45,527 nt of DNA from Pseudomonas parasichuanensis (GCF_021601385.1 NZ_BQHO01000040.1:1-45527), one strand, 5' to 3'; numbered from the stretch's first letter, positions 9,103 through 17,044 are shown. The notes: generated by a model from the letters alone, not told the origin. Numbers and translations: made by a program.

Positions 9103-9276
9103 TCATAGCACCAGTCCACTCAACAGGCGGCTCAACAGGCCCAGACCGATGGTCACGGCCACCACCAGCAACAGGAGCAGCAATGGCCGGAAGGGCCTGC
9201 GCTCGACACGATGCTGGGGGGCACTCAAGTACTCATCGACGCGACGCTGATCTTCAGGATTCAGGCGGCTGGTCAT
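9103..9276 (-). CDS. DUF3094-family small membrane protein
   Basis: 57 residues. The N-terminus MTSRLNPEDQRRVDEYLSAP is soluble and charged, then RPFRP precedes one membrane helix (PLLLLLLVVAVTIGLGLL, about residues 31-48). This matches the short DUF3094 proteins found beside ndh in Pseudomonas; no function is known. The position upstream of ndh on the same strand suggests co-transcription with the NADH dehydrogenase, possibly as an accessory subunit (inference). Confidence 0.8.
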   Translation of the reverse strand: MTSRLNPEDQRRVDEYLSAPQHRVERRPFRPLLLLLLVVAVTIGLGLLSRLLSGLVL

Positions 9277-9339
9277 GGTGGGCCTCGTAGATAGACGTTT
9301 GTGACTGCGTGTACGCCACAGCGTTCACGCAAACGCGTG

Positions 9340-9359
9340 GAACGAATGATAATCCGTTC
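9340..9359. promoter_or_regulatory. Inverted repeat with a Fur-box-like core upstream of DUF3094-ndh
   Basis: GAACG, ten bases AATGATAATC, CGTTC. The centre matches ten consecutive positions of the Fur consensus (GATAATGATAATCATTATC), but the flanks do not. It lies about 65 bases upstream of the DUF3094 start. Confidence 0.3.
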
Positions 9360-9407
9360 TATCCCTGGCGCCGAGTGTACGTTATCGCAAAGACTCTCGG
9401 CACTGGA

Positions 9408-10037
9408 TCAAAGACTGATGCCCACATCGAACACGATGCTGCGCCCCAGGTTGCCGCGCAAGAAGTCCGGCGCATCGGGGTGGGCGAACAGCACCCGGGC
9501 GAAGGTCGGCCCCACCAGCGACAGCGACCGCCAGCCCTGGCGCAGGTATTCGGTGGGCGGCGGGAAATGGCTGTTGAGGTCGAGCACCTCGCGCTTGAGG
9601 CTGGCGAAGGCGATGATGTCCAGCTCGCCCAGGTCCAGCCCGCGCTCCCGGTAGTTGTGCGCCTTTTTGCGCAAGGTCGGCGCCAGGCGCGCCAGCAGCT
9701 CCTGGGCGGGGATGCGCCGTGGCCGTGCCTCGCGGCGCACCAGCTGGCTCAGGGAAAACGCGCTGCGCCGGCGTTGCAGCTCCTCGCGCCATTCATCGTT
9801 GAGCCGCCGGCCCTCGTCGAGCACGAAGAACACCTCGAACGCCGCATCGCGGAACAGCACATCCGGCGGCTCCTGCCCGGCCGGGGTGAAGTCTTCGCTG
9901 CGGTAGGGAATGTTCAGCCCTTGCAGCAGGCGCTGGCACACCCAACGCTCGCGCTCCCATTTGCGCGCATTGGAGAGAAAGGCATTGGCTTGTTCGGCCT
10001 GGATGGTAAGCAGGCGCAAGTAGTCGGAGTCATCCAT
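9408..10037 (-). CDS. DUF1780-family protein
   Basis: 209 residues, soluble. The sequence (MDDSDYLRLLTIQAEQANAF, KWERERWVCQRLL, PPDVLFRDAAFEVFFVLDEG, ELDIIAFASLKREVLDL) matches the Pseudomonas DUF1780 family. The D-x-LF-x-A-A-F-E-VFFVLDEGRR block looks like a restriction-endonuclease-like core (inference); no activity can be assigned. It is on the same strand as DUF3094-ndh but separated by 131 bases. Confidence 0.8.
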   Translation of the reverse strand: MDDSDYLRLLTIQAEQANAFLSNARKWERERWVCQRLLQGLNIPYRSEDFTPAGQEPPDVLFRDAAFEVFFVLDEGRRLNDEWREELQRRRSAFSLSQLVRREARPRRIPAQELLARLAPTLRKKAHNYRERGLDLGELDIIAFASLKREVLDLNSHFPPPTEYLRQGWRSLSLVGPTFARVLFAHPDAPDFLRGNLGRSIVFDVGISL

Positions 10038-10092
10038 GGGGACAAGCTTAGTCGCTAAACCATGACGGTAAGATGCTGTTTGTGCGTGGGAA

Positions 10093-10545
10093 TCAGCCCA
10101 GCATCAACCATTGCTGAACCACCCCGAGCAAATGCAGCAGCCCGCCCCCCAGGCAGATCACCGAACTGACCGCGATAAATCGCCGAGTGCGCCCGGTGCC
10201 GGCCAGCAGCACCGGGCCCAGCAGGCCGCGGGCCAGGTACACCAGGGTGATCAGGCAGATCACCGGCAGCAGGAACGGCAGGGGTTTGATCAGCCCGGCA
10301 GCAGACAGCGCATAGGCCGACCAGGCCAGCAACACCATTGCAATCGCCGTGGTGACCAATGCCGGGTAGCGGCGCCCCTGCTCGGCGGCCCTGGCCATGC
10401 GCTCGCCCGCGCCGAACAAGCGGTACCAGCGCGGCCCGACCAGGATGATCGCCAGGTGCAGCAGGCCCGCGACCGCGCTGAATGCCGCGCCCAGCAGTAA
10501 CGGGAGATTGAGCCCTTCAGGCATCGCGGACGCTTCCTGCATCAA
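10093..10545 (-). CDS. Four-helix inner membrane protein, unknown function
   Basis: 150 residues with four hydrophobic segments: PLLLGAAFSAVAGLLHLAII, ALVTTAIAMVLLAWSAYALS, PFLLPVICLITLVYLARGLL and FIAVSSVICLGGGLLHLLGV. The start may be this ATG or the one seven codons later (MPEGLNL). It is divergent from the next membrane protein with a gap of only 65 bases. I do not recognise a function. Confidence 0.75.
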   Translation of the reverse strand: MMQEASAMPEGLNLPLLLGAAFSAVAGLLHLAIILVGPRWYRLFGAGERMARAAEQGRRYPALVTTAIAMVLLAWSAYALSAAGLIKPLPFLLPVICLITLVYLARGLLGPVLLAGTGRTRRFIAVSSVICLGGGLLHLLGVVQQWLMLG

Positions 10546-10610
10546 ATGGTGGTGTCAGCCTATAGCAACCGGGCGAATGGGAGAATGGGTGTAGACTCAG
10601 GCTTGTCCAC

Positions 10611-11318
10611 ATGGCCGACAGGGATATTGCTCAGGTGATCAGCGCACAGGTCTTGTCCAGCACCAGCCTTACCCTTGGCTGGCTCGGTTACGTACCCCTG
10701 CTGGTCTGGGCCATCAGCCGCACCCGCTGGGTCGAGCTGTTCACCGACACCCGCCGCCAGCACCTGCTGTTCGGCACCGTGTTCGGGTTGTTTGCGCTGT
10801 GGCTGGTGCGCCGCGATTTCGACACTGGCGTCTCTTATCACTTCATCGGCATGACTGCGGTGACCCTGCTGCTGGACTGGCCATTGGCTGTGCTTGGCGG
10901 TTTTCTCGCCCAACTCGGTTTGCTGTTGCTTGGCCGCCAGGACCTGGCTGCGCTCGGCGTCAACGGCCTGTTGATCGTCGGCCTGCCGGTACTGGTCACC
11001 GAGGTGTGCGCGATCCTGGTCGAGCGCGCTCAGCCGCGCAACCTGTTCGTCTATATCTTCTGCTGTGGCTTCTTCCCCGCCGCCCTGACCGTGCTGGTGT
11101 GCCTGATGGCCGGGCTGGGGCTGCTGTGGATGGACGAACGCTTCGTCATGCCGTATTGGCTGAGCGACTTCGTCGGCTACCTGTGGCTGATGATGTTCCC
11201 CGAGGCGTTCATCAACGGCATGGTGATCAGTGCGCTGGTGGTGTTCAGCCCGGAGTGGCTGGAGACGTTCAACCGCACCCGCTACCTGCAGGCGCCGTGG
11301 AAGGATGATGAGCGGTGA
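10611..11318 (+). CDS. CbiM/energy-coupling-factor-permease-like membrane protein
   Basis: 235 residues with about seven membrane segments, among them LTLGWLGYVPLLVWAI, HLLFGTVFGLFALWLV, VTLLLDWPLAVLGGFLAQLGLLLLG and FVYIFCCGFFPAALTVLVCL. Overall length and the HFIGMTAVTLLLDWPLAVLGG stretch resemble the CbiM-type energy-coupling-factor family to which Pseudomonas homologues are assigned. No ECF ATPase is nearby, so transport function is unproven. Confidence 0.6.
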   Translation: MADRDIAQVISAQVLSSTSLTLGWLGYVPLLVWAISRTRWVELFTDTRRQHLLFGTVFGLFALWLVRRDFDTGVSYHFIGMTAVTLLLDWPLAVLGGFLAQLGLLLLGRQDLAALGVNGLLIVGLPVLVTEVCAILVERAQPRNLFVYIFCCGFFPAALTVLVCLMAGLGLLWMDERFVMPYWLSDFVGYLWLMMFPEAFINGMVISALVVFSPEWLETFNRTRYLQAPWKDDER

Positions 11319-11328
11319 AAACAGGGTC

Positions 11329-11594
11329 GGCCCCATCGCCGGCAAGCCGGCTCCCACAATTCCAAGGCTGACCCGGTACCTGTGGGAGCTGGCTTGCCAG
11401 CGATGAGGCCGGCACAGGCAATCAAAAATCCAGGCTCAGTGCCGAGGCTCCAGATCCCTGGAGCGGCCCCATCGCCGGCAAGCCGGCTCCCACAGTTCCA
11501 AGGCTGACCCGGTACCTGTGGGAGCTGGCTTGCCAGCGATGAGGCCGGCACAGGCAATCAAAAATCCAGGCTCAGTGCCTAGGCTCCAGATCCC
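11329..11594. repeat. 136-bp tandem duplication of a REP pair plus the yacG 3' end
   Basis: Unit 1 (11329-11464) and unit 2 (11465 to about 11594) differ at only two positions (CACAATTCC/CACAGTTCC and GCCGAGG/GCCTAGG). Each unit holds an inverted REP pair. Each also holds, on the minus strand, the last six codons and stop of yacG (DLEPRH). Only unit 2 is joined to yacG; unit 1 is a spare copy. Confidence 0.95.
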
Positions 11595-11772
11595 CCGAAT
11601 ACAGCTCGTCCTCAGACTCTTCCGCCCCCGCAATCTTGTGCTCCTCAGCCGCCCAGGCCCCCAGGTCGATCAACTTGCAGCGATCAGAACAAAACGGCCG
11701 GAACGGGCTCTGCTCCCCCCATTCCACAGGCGCGCCACAGGTCGGGCAATCAACGGTCATCGGCTGGCTCAT
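11572..11772 (-). CDS. yacG: DNA gyrase inhibitor / zinc-binding protein YacG
   Basis: 66 residues. A four-Cys zinc ribbon: CPTCG at residues 9-12 and FCSDRC near 28-32, followed by [13 protein letters not shown] and an acidic tail. YacG is known to bind zinc and inhibit gyrase. The start overlaps the coaE stop by 4 bases (ATGA), so it is translationally coupled at the end of pilC-pilD-coaE-yacG. Its last codons lie inside the tandem duplication. Confidence 0.93.
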   Translation of the reverse strand: MSQPMTVDCPTCGAPVEWGEQSPFRPFCSDRCKLIDLGAWAAEEHKIAGAEESEDELYSGDLEPRH

Positions 11773-12392
11773 GGCTGGCCTCCTCGCAAAGTCAGGTAGA
11801 AGTGGTGCAGGCGGTCGATCTCGTCGTGCAGCGTTTGCAGGTCACGATCATTGACCACCACATCATGTGCATGGCGCAGGCGCTCTTCCCGGGCCAACTG
11901 GGCCTTGAGAATCGCCTGCACCTGTTCGGGGCTGGTGTTGTCGCGCTGCAGGGTACGCTGCACCTGCAATTCGGTAGGGGCATCGACCACCAGGATGCGC
12001 TGCACCTTGTTGAACTGCCCCGACTCGATCAGCAATGGCGAAACATACACCGCATAGGGCGACTCGGCCTTGGCCAGGTAGCTGAAGATCTCCTGGCCGA
12101 TCAGCGGGTGCAGCAATTGCTCCAGCCACTGCCGCTGCGCAGGGTCGGCGAAGATCAGCTGGCGCAGGGCGGCGCGGTCGAGTTGGCCGTCCGCCTGCAG
12201 CACGCCAGGGCCGAAGCGCTCGACGATACGGGCCAGGGCAGGGCGGCCGGGTTCGACGACCCAGCGCGCGGCCTGGTCGGCATCGACCAGGTGCACGCCC
12301 AGCTCGACGAAGCGCTCGGCGGCGGCGCTCTTGCCGCTGCCGATACCGCCGGTCAAACCGAGAATCCAGGGGGTGAAGGGCGCTGTGCTCAT
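11769..12392 (-). CDS. coaE: Dephospho-CoA kinase
   Basis: 207 residues. Final step of coenzyme A synthesis, ATP-dependent 3'-phosphorylation of dephospho-CoA. P-loop [11 protein letters not shown] at residues 12-22, [15 protein letters not shown] (substrate Asp) near 36-50 and the lid/CoA region [16 protein letters not shown] are visible. The start shares one base with the pilD stop (TGATG). Confidence 0.96.
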   Translation of the reverse strand: MSTAPFTPWILGLTGGIGSGKSAAAERFVELGVHLVDADQAARWVVEPGRPALARIVERFGPGVLQADGQLDRAALRQLIFADPAQRQWLEQLLHPLIGQEIFSYLAKAESPYAVYVSPLLIESGQFNKVQRILVVDAPTELQVQRTLQRDNTSPEQVQAILKAQLAREERLRHAHDVVVNDRDLQTLHDEIDRLHHFYLTLRGGQP

Positions 12393-13258
12393 CAGGTTCC
12401 AAGCAGTTGCAGGTATGAGGCGACTATTTCATCACCCCAGAGCACTGCGATCCAGCCCGCAATGGCCAGATAAGGCCCGAACGGCAGCGCAACGCCCATT
12501 TGCGCCCGGCGCAGGCGCACCAGCATCAGCCCGATCAGCGCCCCGGCCAACGACCCAAGCATCAGCGTCATCGGCAGGATCTGCCAGCCGCCCCAGGCGC
12601 CGAGCATCGCCAGCAGCTTGAAGTCGCCCTGGCCGATGCCGTCCTTGCCGGTCAACAGCTTGAACACCCAGAACACCGACCACAGGCTCAAGTACCCCGC
12701 CACCGCGCCCCATACCGCATCGGCCAGCGGCACCAGCAGCCCGAAGGCATTGACCACCAGCCCCAGCCATAACAGCGGCAGTACCAGCACATCCGGCAGC
12801 AACTGGTGCTCGGCATCGATGAGGCTCAGGGCGATCAAGCCCCAAGTCAGCACCATGACCAGCAGCGCCTCGATGCCGGGCCCGAAGTGCCACGCCACCA
12901 GCAGCGACAGCAACCCACACCCCAGCTCCACCAAGGGGTAGCGCGCGCTGATGCGCCCTTTGCACGCCGAGCAGCGCCCGCGCAACGCCAGGTAACTCAG
13001 TACCGGAATGTTCTCCCAAGCACGAATCTGGTGCTGGCAATGGGGGCAGCGCGAGGCCGGTAGGCACAGGTCGAAGCGCTCGTGCGCGGCCCCCGGCAAC
13101 CCTAGCACCTGCTGCGCCTCCCGCTGCCACTGGCGATCGAGCATGATCGGCAGCCGGTAGGCCAGCACATTCAGAAAACTGCCCACCAACAACCCCAGCA
13201 CCACGGCCAGGCTGTAGAAAAACGGTGGATGTTCGACGACTAAGGACCAGGCATTCAT
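12392..13258 (-). CDS. pilD: Type IV prepilin peptidase / N-methyltransferase PilD
   Basis: 288 residues. Inner membrane aspartyl protease that cleaves and N-methylates type IV pilins and type II secretion pseudopilins. The cytoplasmic loop has the two zinc CxxC pairs ([15 protein letters not shown] and [13 protein letters not shown]). The two catalytic Asp are in [14 protein letters not shown] and in [19 protein letters not shown]. About eight membrane segments. It lies 2 bases after pilC. Confidence 0.96.
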   Translation of the reverse strand: MNAWSLVVEHPPFFYSLAVVLGLLVGSFLNVLAYRLPIMLDRQWQREAQQVLGLPGAAHERFDLCLPASRCPHCQHQIRAWENIPVLSYLALRGRCSACKGRISARYPLVELGCGLLSLLVAWHFGPGIEALLVMVLTWGLIALSLIDAEHQLLPDVLVLPLLWLGLVVNAFGLLVPLADAVWGAVAGYLSLWSVFWVFKLLTGKDGIGQGDFKLLAMLGAWGGWQILPMTLMLGSLAGALIGLMLVRLRRAQMGVALPFGPYLAIAGWIAVLWGDEIVASYLQLLGT

Positions 13259-13260
13259 GT

Positions 13261-14469
13261 TCAGATCAGGCTGCCCAACTGGAAAATGGGTAGGTACATC
13301 GCCACCACCAGGCCCCCCACCAGCAGCCCGAGAATCAGCACGATGGCCGGCTCCAGCAGCGTGGTCAACTGCTCCAGCCCCTGGCTCACCTGCTCCTCAT
13401 AATGTAGCGCGGCTTTGTCCAGCATCAGGTCCAGCGTGCCGCTGGCCTCGCCCACCGCCACCAGCTGGCGCAGCAACGGCGGGAACAGCGCGTCCACCTC
13501 CATCGCCTGGTGCAAGCCCAGCCCGTTCGCCACACCCTGGCGCAGGGCCAGGATCGCCCGCTCGTGCAGGCTGTCACCACTGACCGGCGCCACCGTCTGC
13601 AACGCATCCAGCAACGCCACCCCCGCCCCGTAGGAGGTCGCCAGGCAACGGGCGAACCGCGCCAACGCCGCCTGGCCCAACAGCGGCCCGACCACCGGCA
13701 CCCGCAAGGCCAGCCGCAACAGCCACAAGCGCGCAGGCAAGTGCCGCCGATACAGCTCACGCGTGCCCAGCCCTAATGCCGTTATCAGCACCACCAACCA
13801 AGCGGCGTGATTGCCCAGCACTGTGGATAAGTCGATCACCCACTGAGTGAACGCCGGCAGTGCCTTGTCGAAACTGGCGAACAGGCTCCGGAACCGCGGC
13901 ACCACCTCCAGCAGCAACAACGCCGCCACCCCCAGCCCGGTCAGCAGCAACAGCGCCGGGTACAGCATCGCCTTGCGCACCTTCTGCCGCAGCGCCTGGC
14001 GCTTCTCCAGCATCGTCGCCATCTGTTCCAGTTGCCGGTCCAGCGTGCCGGCGTGCTCACCCACCCGCACCAGGTTGCAGTAGAGCGCATCGAACCACGC
14101 CGGGTGGCGCTGCAAGGCATCCGCCAGCCCCAGGCCCGCCGCCACATCCTGTTTCAACCGCACCAGCAGCCCACTCATCCCGCTGCCAGCGTTGCTGCGC
14201 ACCATCACCTCGAACGCCTGCAACAACGGCACCCCCGCCGTCAGCAAGGTCGCCAACTGCCGGCTGAACCCCGGCGCATCCGCCTTGCCCTGGCGCTGTG
14301 GCCAGCGCCACCGCCAGCCCCCCGCCGGCCGCACCTGTATTGCGCGAATGCCCTGGCGCTTTAGCCACGCCCGCACGAACGCCGGGCTGCGCCCAGCTTG
14401 CTGGCCCTGTTGACGAACCCCGGCGGCATCGATGCCCTCCCAGGCGTAGAGGCGGGTAGACGGTGGCAT
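13261..14469 (-). CDS. pilC: Type IV pilus inner membrane platform protein PilC
   Basis: 402 residues, the standard PilC/GspF length. Two T2SSF domains: FSRQLATLLTAGVPLLQAFE (near 70) with its membrane helices, and FARCLATSYGAGVALLDALQ with LLRQLVAVGEASGTLD in the second. The start ATG at 14469 follows an AAAGGA ribosome site; the open frame upstream lacks protein character. No pilB ATPase gene lies between pilA and pilC or anywhere in the window. Confidence 0.95.
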   Translation of the reverse strand: MPPSTRLYAWEGIDAAGVRQQGQQAGRSPAFVRAWLKRQGIRAIQVRPAGGWRWRWPQRQGKADAPGFSRQLATLLTAGVPLLQAFEVMVRSNAGSGMSGLLVRLKQDVAAGLGLADALQRHPAWFDALYCNLVRVGEHAGTLDRQLEQMATMLEKRQALRQKVRKAMLYPALLLLTGLGVAALLLLEVVPRFRSLFASFDKALPAFTQWVIDLSTVLGNHAAWLVVLITALGLGTRELYRRHLPARLWLLRLALRVPVVGPLLGQAALARFARCLATSYGAGVALLDALQTVAPVSGDSLHERAILALRQGVANGLGLHQAMEVDALFPPLLRQLVAVGEASGTLDLMLDKAALHYEEQVSQGLEQLTTLLEPAIVLILGLLVGGLVVAMYLPIFQLGSLI

Positions 14470-14679
14470 GCAAAGTCCTTTGCAGTGAAGCGACAAGCCC
14501 CGTAACAGCTTGCCGGGCCCGACAGCGGGCGCGATTCCATGACGGTCACTAGAGTAGTTGAGCACCAAGCCCACCCCGCCACCGAGGGGTGACAAAAGGT
14601 GTCGGTTCAGGCCTACTGCGCGCCTGCCGGCAGGGCCCCAGCGCCCCGCGCCTCCACGCATGACGAAGGAATACCGCCT

Positions 14680-15090
14680 ATGAAAGGGCAACGCGGCATC
14701 ACCCTGATCGAACTGATGATCGTCGTCGCGATCATCGGCATCCTGGCGACCATCGCCATCCCGATGTACACCAACCACCAGGCCCGCGCCAAAACCGCGG
14801 CCGCCCTGCTGGAAATCACCGCCCTCAAGACCCCGATGGACGTGCGCCTGAACGACGGCAAGAATGTCCCCGACGTCGCCAGCCTCGGCGGCCAGGCGAC
14901 CACCGCCCACTGCGCCATCGTCGCCACCGGCACCGCTGCCGACGGCACCGGCAGCATCGCCTGCACCCTGGCCGAAGCCCCCGCCAACGTGCTCGGTAAA
15001 ACCCTCACGCTCACCCGCACCCAGGCCGGCTGGAGCTGCACCACCACGGTCGAGGAAGACCTCGCCCCGAACGGCTGCAAGGCGCAGTGA
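14680..15090 (+). CDS. pilA: Type IV pilin (PilA-like)
   Basis: 136 residues. Short leader MKGQRG, then [22 protein letters not shown]: PilD cleavage after Gly6, Glu at +5, and Ile at +1 instead of the usual Phe. Two Cys pairs (around residues 88/104 and 121/132) could form disulphides in the globular head. Divergent from pilC, a 210-base gap between them. The open frame extends upstream, but the ATG at 14680 gives the canonical leader and has a GAAGGA ribosome site. Confidence 0.92.
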   Translation: MKGQRGITLIELMIVVAIIGILATIAIPMYTNHQARAKTAAALLEITALKTPMDVRLNDGKNVPDVASLGGQATTAHCAIVATGTAADGTGSIACTLAEAPANVLGKTLTLTRTQAGWSCTTTVEEDLAPNGCKAQ

Positions 15091-15148
15091 AAGTGAGGTG
15101 AAACAGGGGTTTGCGTAACGCACACGGCAGTGGTACGTTGCGCAACAC

Positions 15149-15224
15149 GCCGGTGTAGCTCAGTCGGTAGAGCAGCGCACTCGTAACGCGAAGGTCGCAG
15201 GTTCGATTCCTGTCTCCGGCACCA
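15149..15224 (+). tRNA. tRNA-Thr (CGT)
   Basis: 76 bases with encoded CCA. The acceptor GCCGGTG pairs with CTCCGGC (one mismatch or wobble), the anticodon loop CTCGTAA gives CGT, and the T arm GCAGG-TTCGATT-CCTGT is intact. The anticodon stem has an A-C pair next to the loop. A weak promoter candidate, TTGCGT-17-TACGTT, lies at 15111-15139. Confidence 0.95.
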
Positions 15225-15268
15225 CATCCAGCTCCACTGCATTCCGCTGAATGCTTTGGAAACCCTCT

Positions 15269-15293
15269 AAACCGGCCATCTGGCCGGTTTTTC
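15269..15293 (+). terminator. Terminator of tRNA-Thr
   Basis: AAACCGGCC, loop ATCT, GGCCGGTTTTTC: a stem rich in G and C with a T tract, 45 bases after the tRNA. Confidence 0.9.
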
Positions 15294-15373
15294 GTTTCCA
15301 CGACCCTCTGTTGAGAACCAGCAAAGATTATATCTCTAGCTATCTCACCTGGTCTGATCACTAGCCAGATATT

Positions 15374-15450
15374 GCAGCTGCACACAGGAGACCATCAGGT
15401 CTGCCGGGTTATCTTTTCCTCGGTTCGCCAACTGCGTCCAGCTGCTACCC
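15374..15450 (+). ncRNA. Structured repeat element, copy A
   Basis: First of three diverged copies of a roughly 75-base motif. The closing stem is GCAGCTG with CAGCTGC (7 bp). Inside are hairpin 1, AGACC-ATCA-GGTCT, and hairpin 2, CCGGG...CTCGG. The junction segment TTCGCCAACTGCG is shared with copy C. No reading frame follows before copy B, 43 bases on. Function unknown; see findings. Confidence 0.55.
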
Positions 15451-15493
15451 TCATCACTCAGAACACCGATCAAATTGAGCAGGCCTCAATCAT

Positions 15494-15566
15494 GGCGGCA
15501 GTCCGTGGGACACCTCAGGTGTGCCGGTTCCTTTCGTCCCGGTCGGCCAACTCACGTACTGCTGCC
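15494..15566 (+). ncRNA. Structured repeat element, copy B
   Basis: Second copy. The closing stem GGCGGCAGT pairs with ACTGCTGCC (9 bp, one G-U). Hairpin 1 is ACACC-TCA-GGTGT and hairpin 2 is CCGG...CCGG. Relative to copies A and C the stem bases change on both sides. No convincing gene starts between this copy and copy C. Confidence 0.55.
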
Positions 15567-15686
15567 TCCCAACGCCTTCGCTCGAGTCATTTCCTACACA
15601 TTTCAAAGCCATTTCTTAGCCCCAGGAACCTTGCCCAAGAAAGCCCCAGAGAATAAATTCCCCTCCAGTCGCGGCAAATTCCGCGA

Positions 15687-15761
15687 CCGGGTTTGGCGAC
15701 CCGGGTAAACTTGGCGCAGCAGCGCCCCACACGATTGCAGGCGCTTTTTTTGTGCCTGCAA
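15687..15761. other. Two inverted repeats between structured copies B and C
   Basis: CCGGGT-TTGGCG-ACCCGG at 15687-15704 is a perfect 6-bp stem. TTGCAGGC-GCTTTTTTTGT-GCCTGCAA at 15735-15761 is a perfect 8-bp stem whose loop contains seven T. They may be a terminator remnant or part of a transcript leader. Confidence 0.4.
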
Positions 15762-15772
15762 CCTCGTGCCAT

Positions 15773-15849
15773 GGTGGCTGTGCGCGGGAGACCTTCGGGT
15801 CTGCCGGGTTCCAAGTTCCCGGTTCGCCAACCTGCGTACAGCTGCCACC
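15773..15849 (+). ncRNA. Structured repeat element, copy C (leader of the small gene pair)
   Basis: Third copy. The closing stem is GGTGGC+TGT with ACA+GCCACC around a short bulge; hairpin 1 is AGACC-TTCG-GGTCT; hairpin 2 is CCGGG...CCCGG. It ends 41 bases before a GGAG ribosome site and a short reading frame, so it may be a 5' leader element. Confidence 0.6.
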
Positions 15850-15901
15850 CATTGTTTGGCGACAGTGCGTGGTGGTTCCAACTTAACTTGGAGTCTCATG
15901 C

Positions 15902-16033
15902 ATGACTTTCACACGTCTGTACAGGATCCTCGCATCCGCTCTCCGCCGCCCAACCCCCGCGGCCACTCCATCCCCAACCTTTTACCCAATCGACAGCCAG
16001 TCCCTCGCCACCCGTGAGGTGCCCCATGACTGA
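15902..16033 (+). CDS. Possible 43-residue leader peptide
   Basis: ATG at 15902 lies 8 bases after a GGAG ribosome site (15890-15893). The frame MTFTRLYRILASALRRP... is basic and Pro/Ser/Thr-rich and ends in ATGACTGA, overlapping the next gene by 8 bases. A second ATG at 15898 opens a 39-residue frame but is too close to the ribosome site. Short and unrecognised; the argument for coding is the ribosome site and the overlap. Confidence 0.4.
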   Translation: MTFTRLYRILASALRRPTPAATPSPTFYPIDSQSLATREVPHD

Positions 16034-16238
16034 CCACGAACGCCTATCCACTATCCAAAGCTACGCCTGGACCCTCGAACTGCTAGGCGAGGCACTGGTC
16101 CAGCACGACGAAATGCTGGAGTGCGAACACAACCCGCAACTGAGCTTCCGCAGCACAGCGGGGATTCACCAAGCGATCCGGATCATCAGCCGGCTGGCCA
16201 GCGAGCAGGTCGGCAAGCTGGAGGCGATGAGAGAGTAG
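16026..16238 (+). CDS. Small helical protein, unknown
   Basis: 70 residues beginning MTDHERLSTIQSYAWTLELL. Mostly amphipathic helix, acidic, with a single Cys (LECEH) and a Leu/Ile-patterned C-terminal helix (HQAIRIISRLASEQVGKLEA). It resembles in size and helix content the short proteins that follow similar structured leaders in other Pseudomonas (from memory, to be tested). Coupled to the preceding frame by overlap. No function is assigned. Confidence 0.65.
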   Translation: MTDHERLSTIQSYAWTLELLGEALVQHDEMLECEHNPQLSFRSTAGIHQAIRIISRLASEQVGKLEAMRE

Positions 16239-16317
16239 GGGGATCTGAAAGTCTGAAGCTACGCGTCACAGCGGCCGCTTTGCGGCCCTCTCGCTTAGCG
16301 CCTCTTGGCCGCGCCTA

Positions 16318-16911
16318 TCAAAACCACCCACCCCGCGAAAGCTCCTGCTCGCAACTCCGATACTGCGCCCCAAACACCGACGCCCGCGCCTGAACCTTCT
16401 GCGAGACGTTCACCAACCACGGCTTGGCGTCATAGCTGCGGTTACGGTAGCCACCCCAGCCTTCGTGGTAATTCAGGTACTGGCCAAAGGCGTCCCACTT
16501 GGACACGCCATTCACCCGCTGGCTCTTCTGCATGTACCAGCCCATGAAGTCCAGGGCATCGGCGAAGTCGTCGCGGCTGGCGCCCCAGCCGCCGGCTTCG
16601 CGCTTGTAGTCGGCCCAGGTCTCGTCCTTGGCCTGGGCGTAGCCGTAGGCGGTGCTGACCCGGCCCCAGGGGATGATGCCGAGGAAGTAATAGCGCGGCG
16701 GCAGGGCGTCGTGCTTGAACGAGGATTCCTGGTACATCATGGCCATCGGCACCTGCACCGGCGCACCCCAGCGCGCCTGCATCTTCAGCGCCGCTTCGTG
16801 CCATTTCGGTTTCTCGCGGAAGATCTCGCAGAGGTTTTCGGGGTTGGCGGGCGGCTTGGTGGCGCAGCCGGCAAGCGCCAGGAGCAGGGCTGGCATCGAG
16901 AGCCGAAGCAT
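16318..16911 (-). CDS. Lytic transglycosylase-like lipoprotein
   Basis: 197 residues. Lipoprotein signal MLRLSMPALLLALAGC with the lipidated Cys at residue 16. An SLT-like catalytic region follows: MMYQESSFKHDA carries the Glu-Ser pair, and AYGYAQAKDETWADYK and YLNYHEGWGGYRNRS match SLT family positions. Likely cleaves peptidoglycan glycan strands at the outer membrane's periplasmic face. An AAGGA ribosome site precedes the ATG. Divergent from the amidase gene. Confidence 0.82.
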   Translation of the reverse strand: MLRLSMPALLLALAGCATKPPANPENLCEIFREKPKWHEAALKMQARWGAPVQVPMAMMYQESSFKHDALPPRYYFLGIIPWGRVSTAYGYAQAKDETWADYKREAGGWGASRDDFADALDFMGWYMQKSQRVNGVSKWDAFGQYLNYHEGWGGYRNRSYDAKPWLVNVSQKVQARASVFGAQYRSCEQELSRGGWF

Positions 16912-17044
16912 GGGCGGGGTTTCCTTTTTGCAGACGTCGGGATCGCAGGTGGCGGGCGCTTTATACAGGCTTTCAAACCAGGCCGGGGGGTTGTCTTCTG
17001 GATAACGGTTGCGCAGAGTCTGCCTACCTTGTCAGGAGACACCC

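Noticed and set aside
10611-11318. Complete ECF cobalt/nickel transporter
   Set aside because: Only a CbiM-like membrane protein is present; no CbiQ or CbiO genes adjoin.
11329-11594. CRISPR array suspected from the repeated segments
   Set aside because: Only two long near-identical tandem units made of REP pairs, no short direct repeats with unique spacers, no cas genes.
14470-15123. Upstream extension of the pilC frame to 620 codons
   Set aside because: It would overlap pilA on the other strand; PilC is about 400 residues and starts at the ATG with AAAGGA at 14469.
15149-15224. tRNA-Thr as integration site for a genomic island
   Set aside because: No integrase and no repeat of the tRNA 3' end found downstream in the window.
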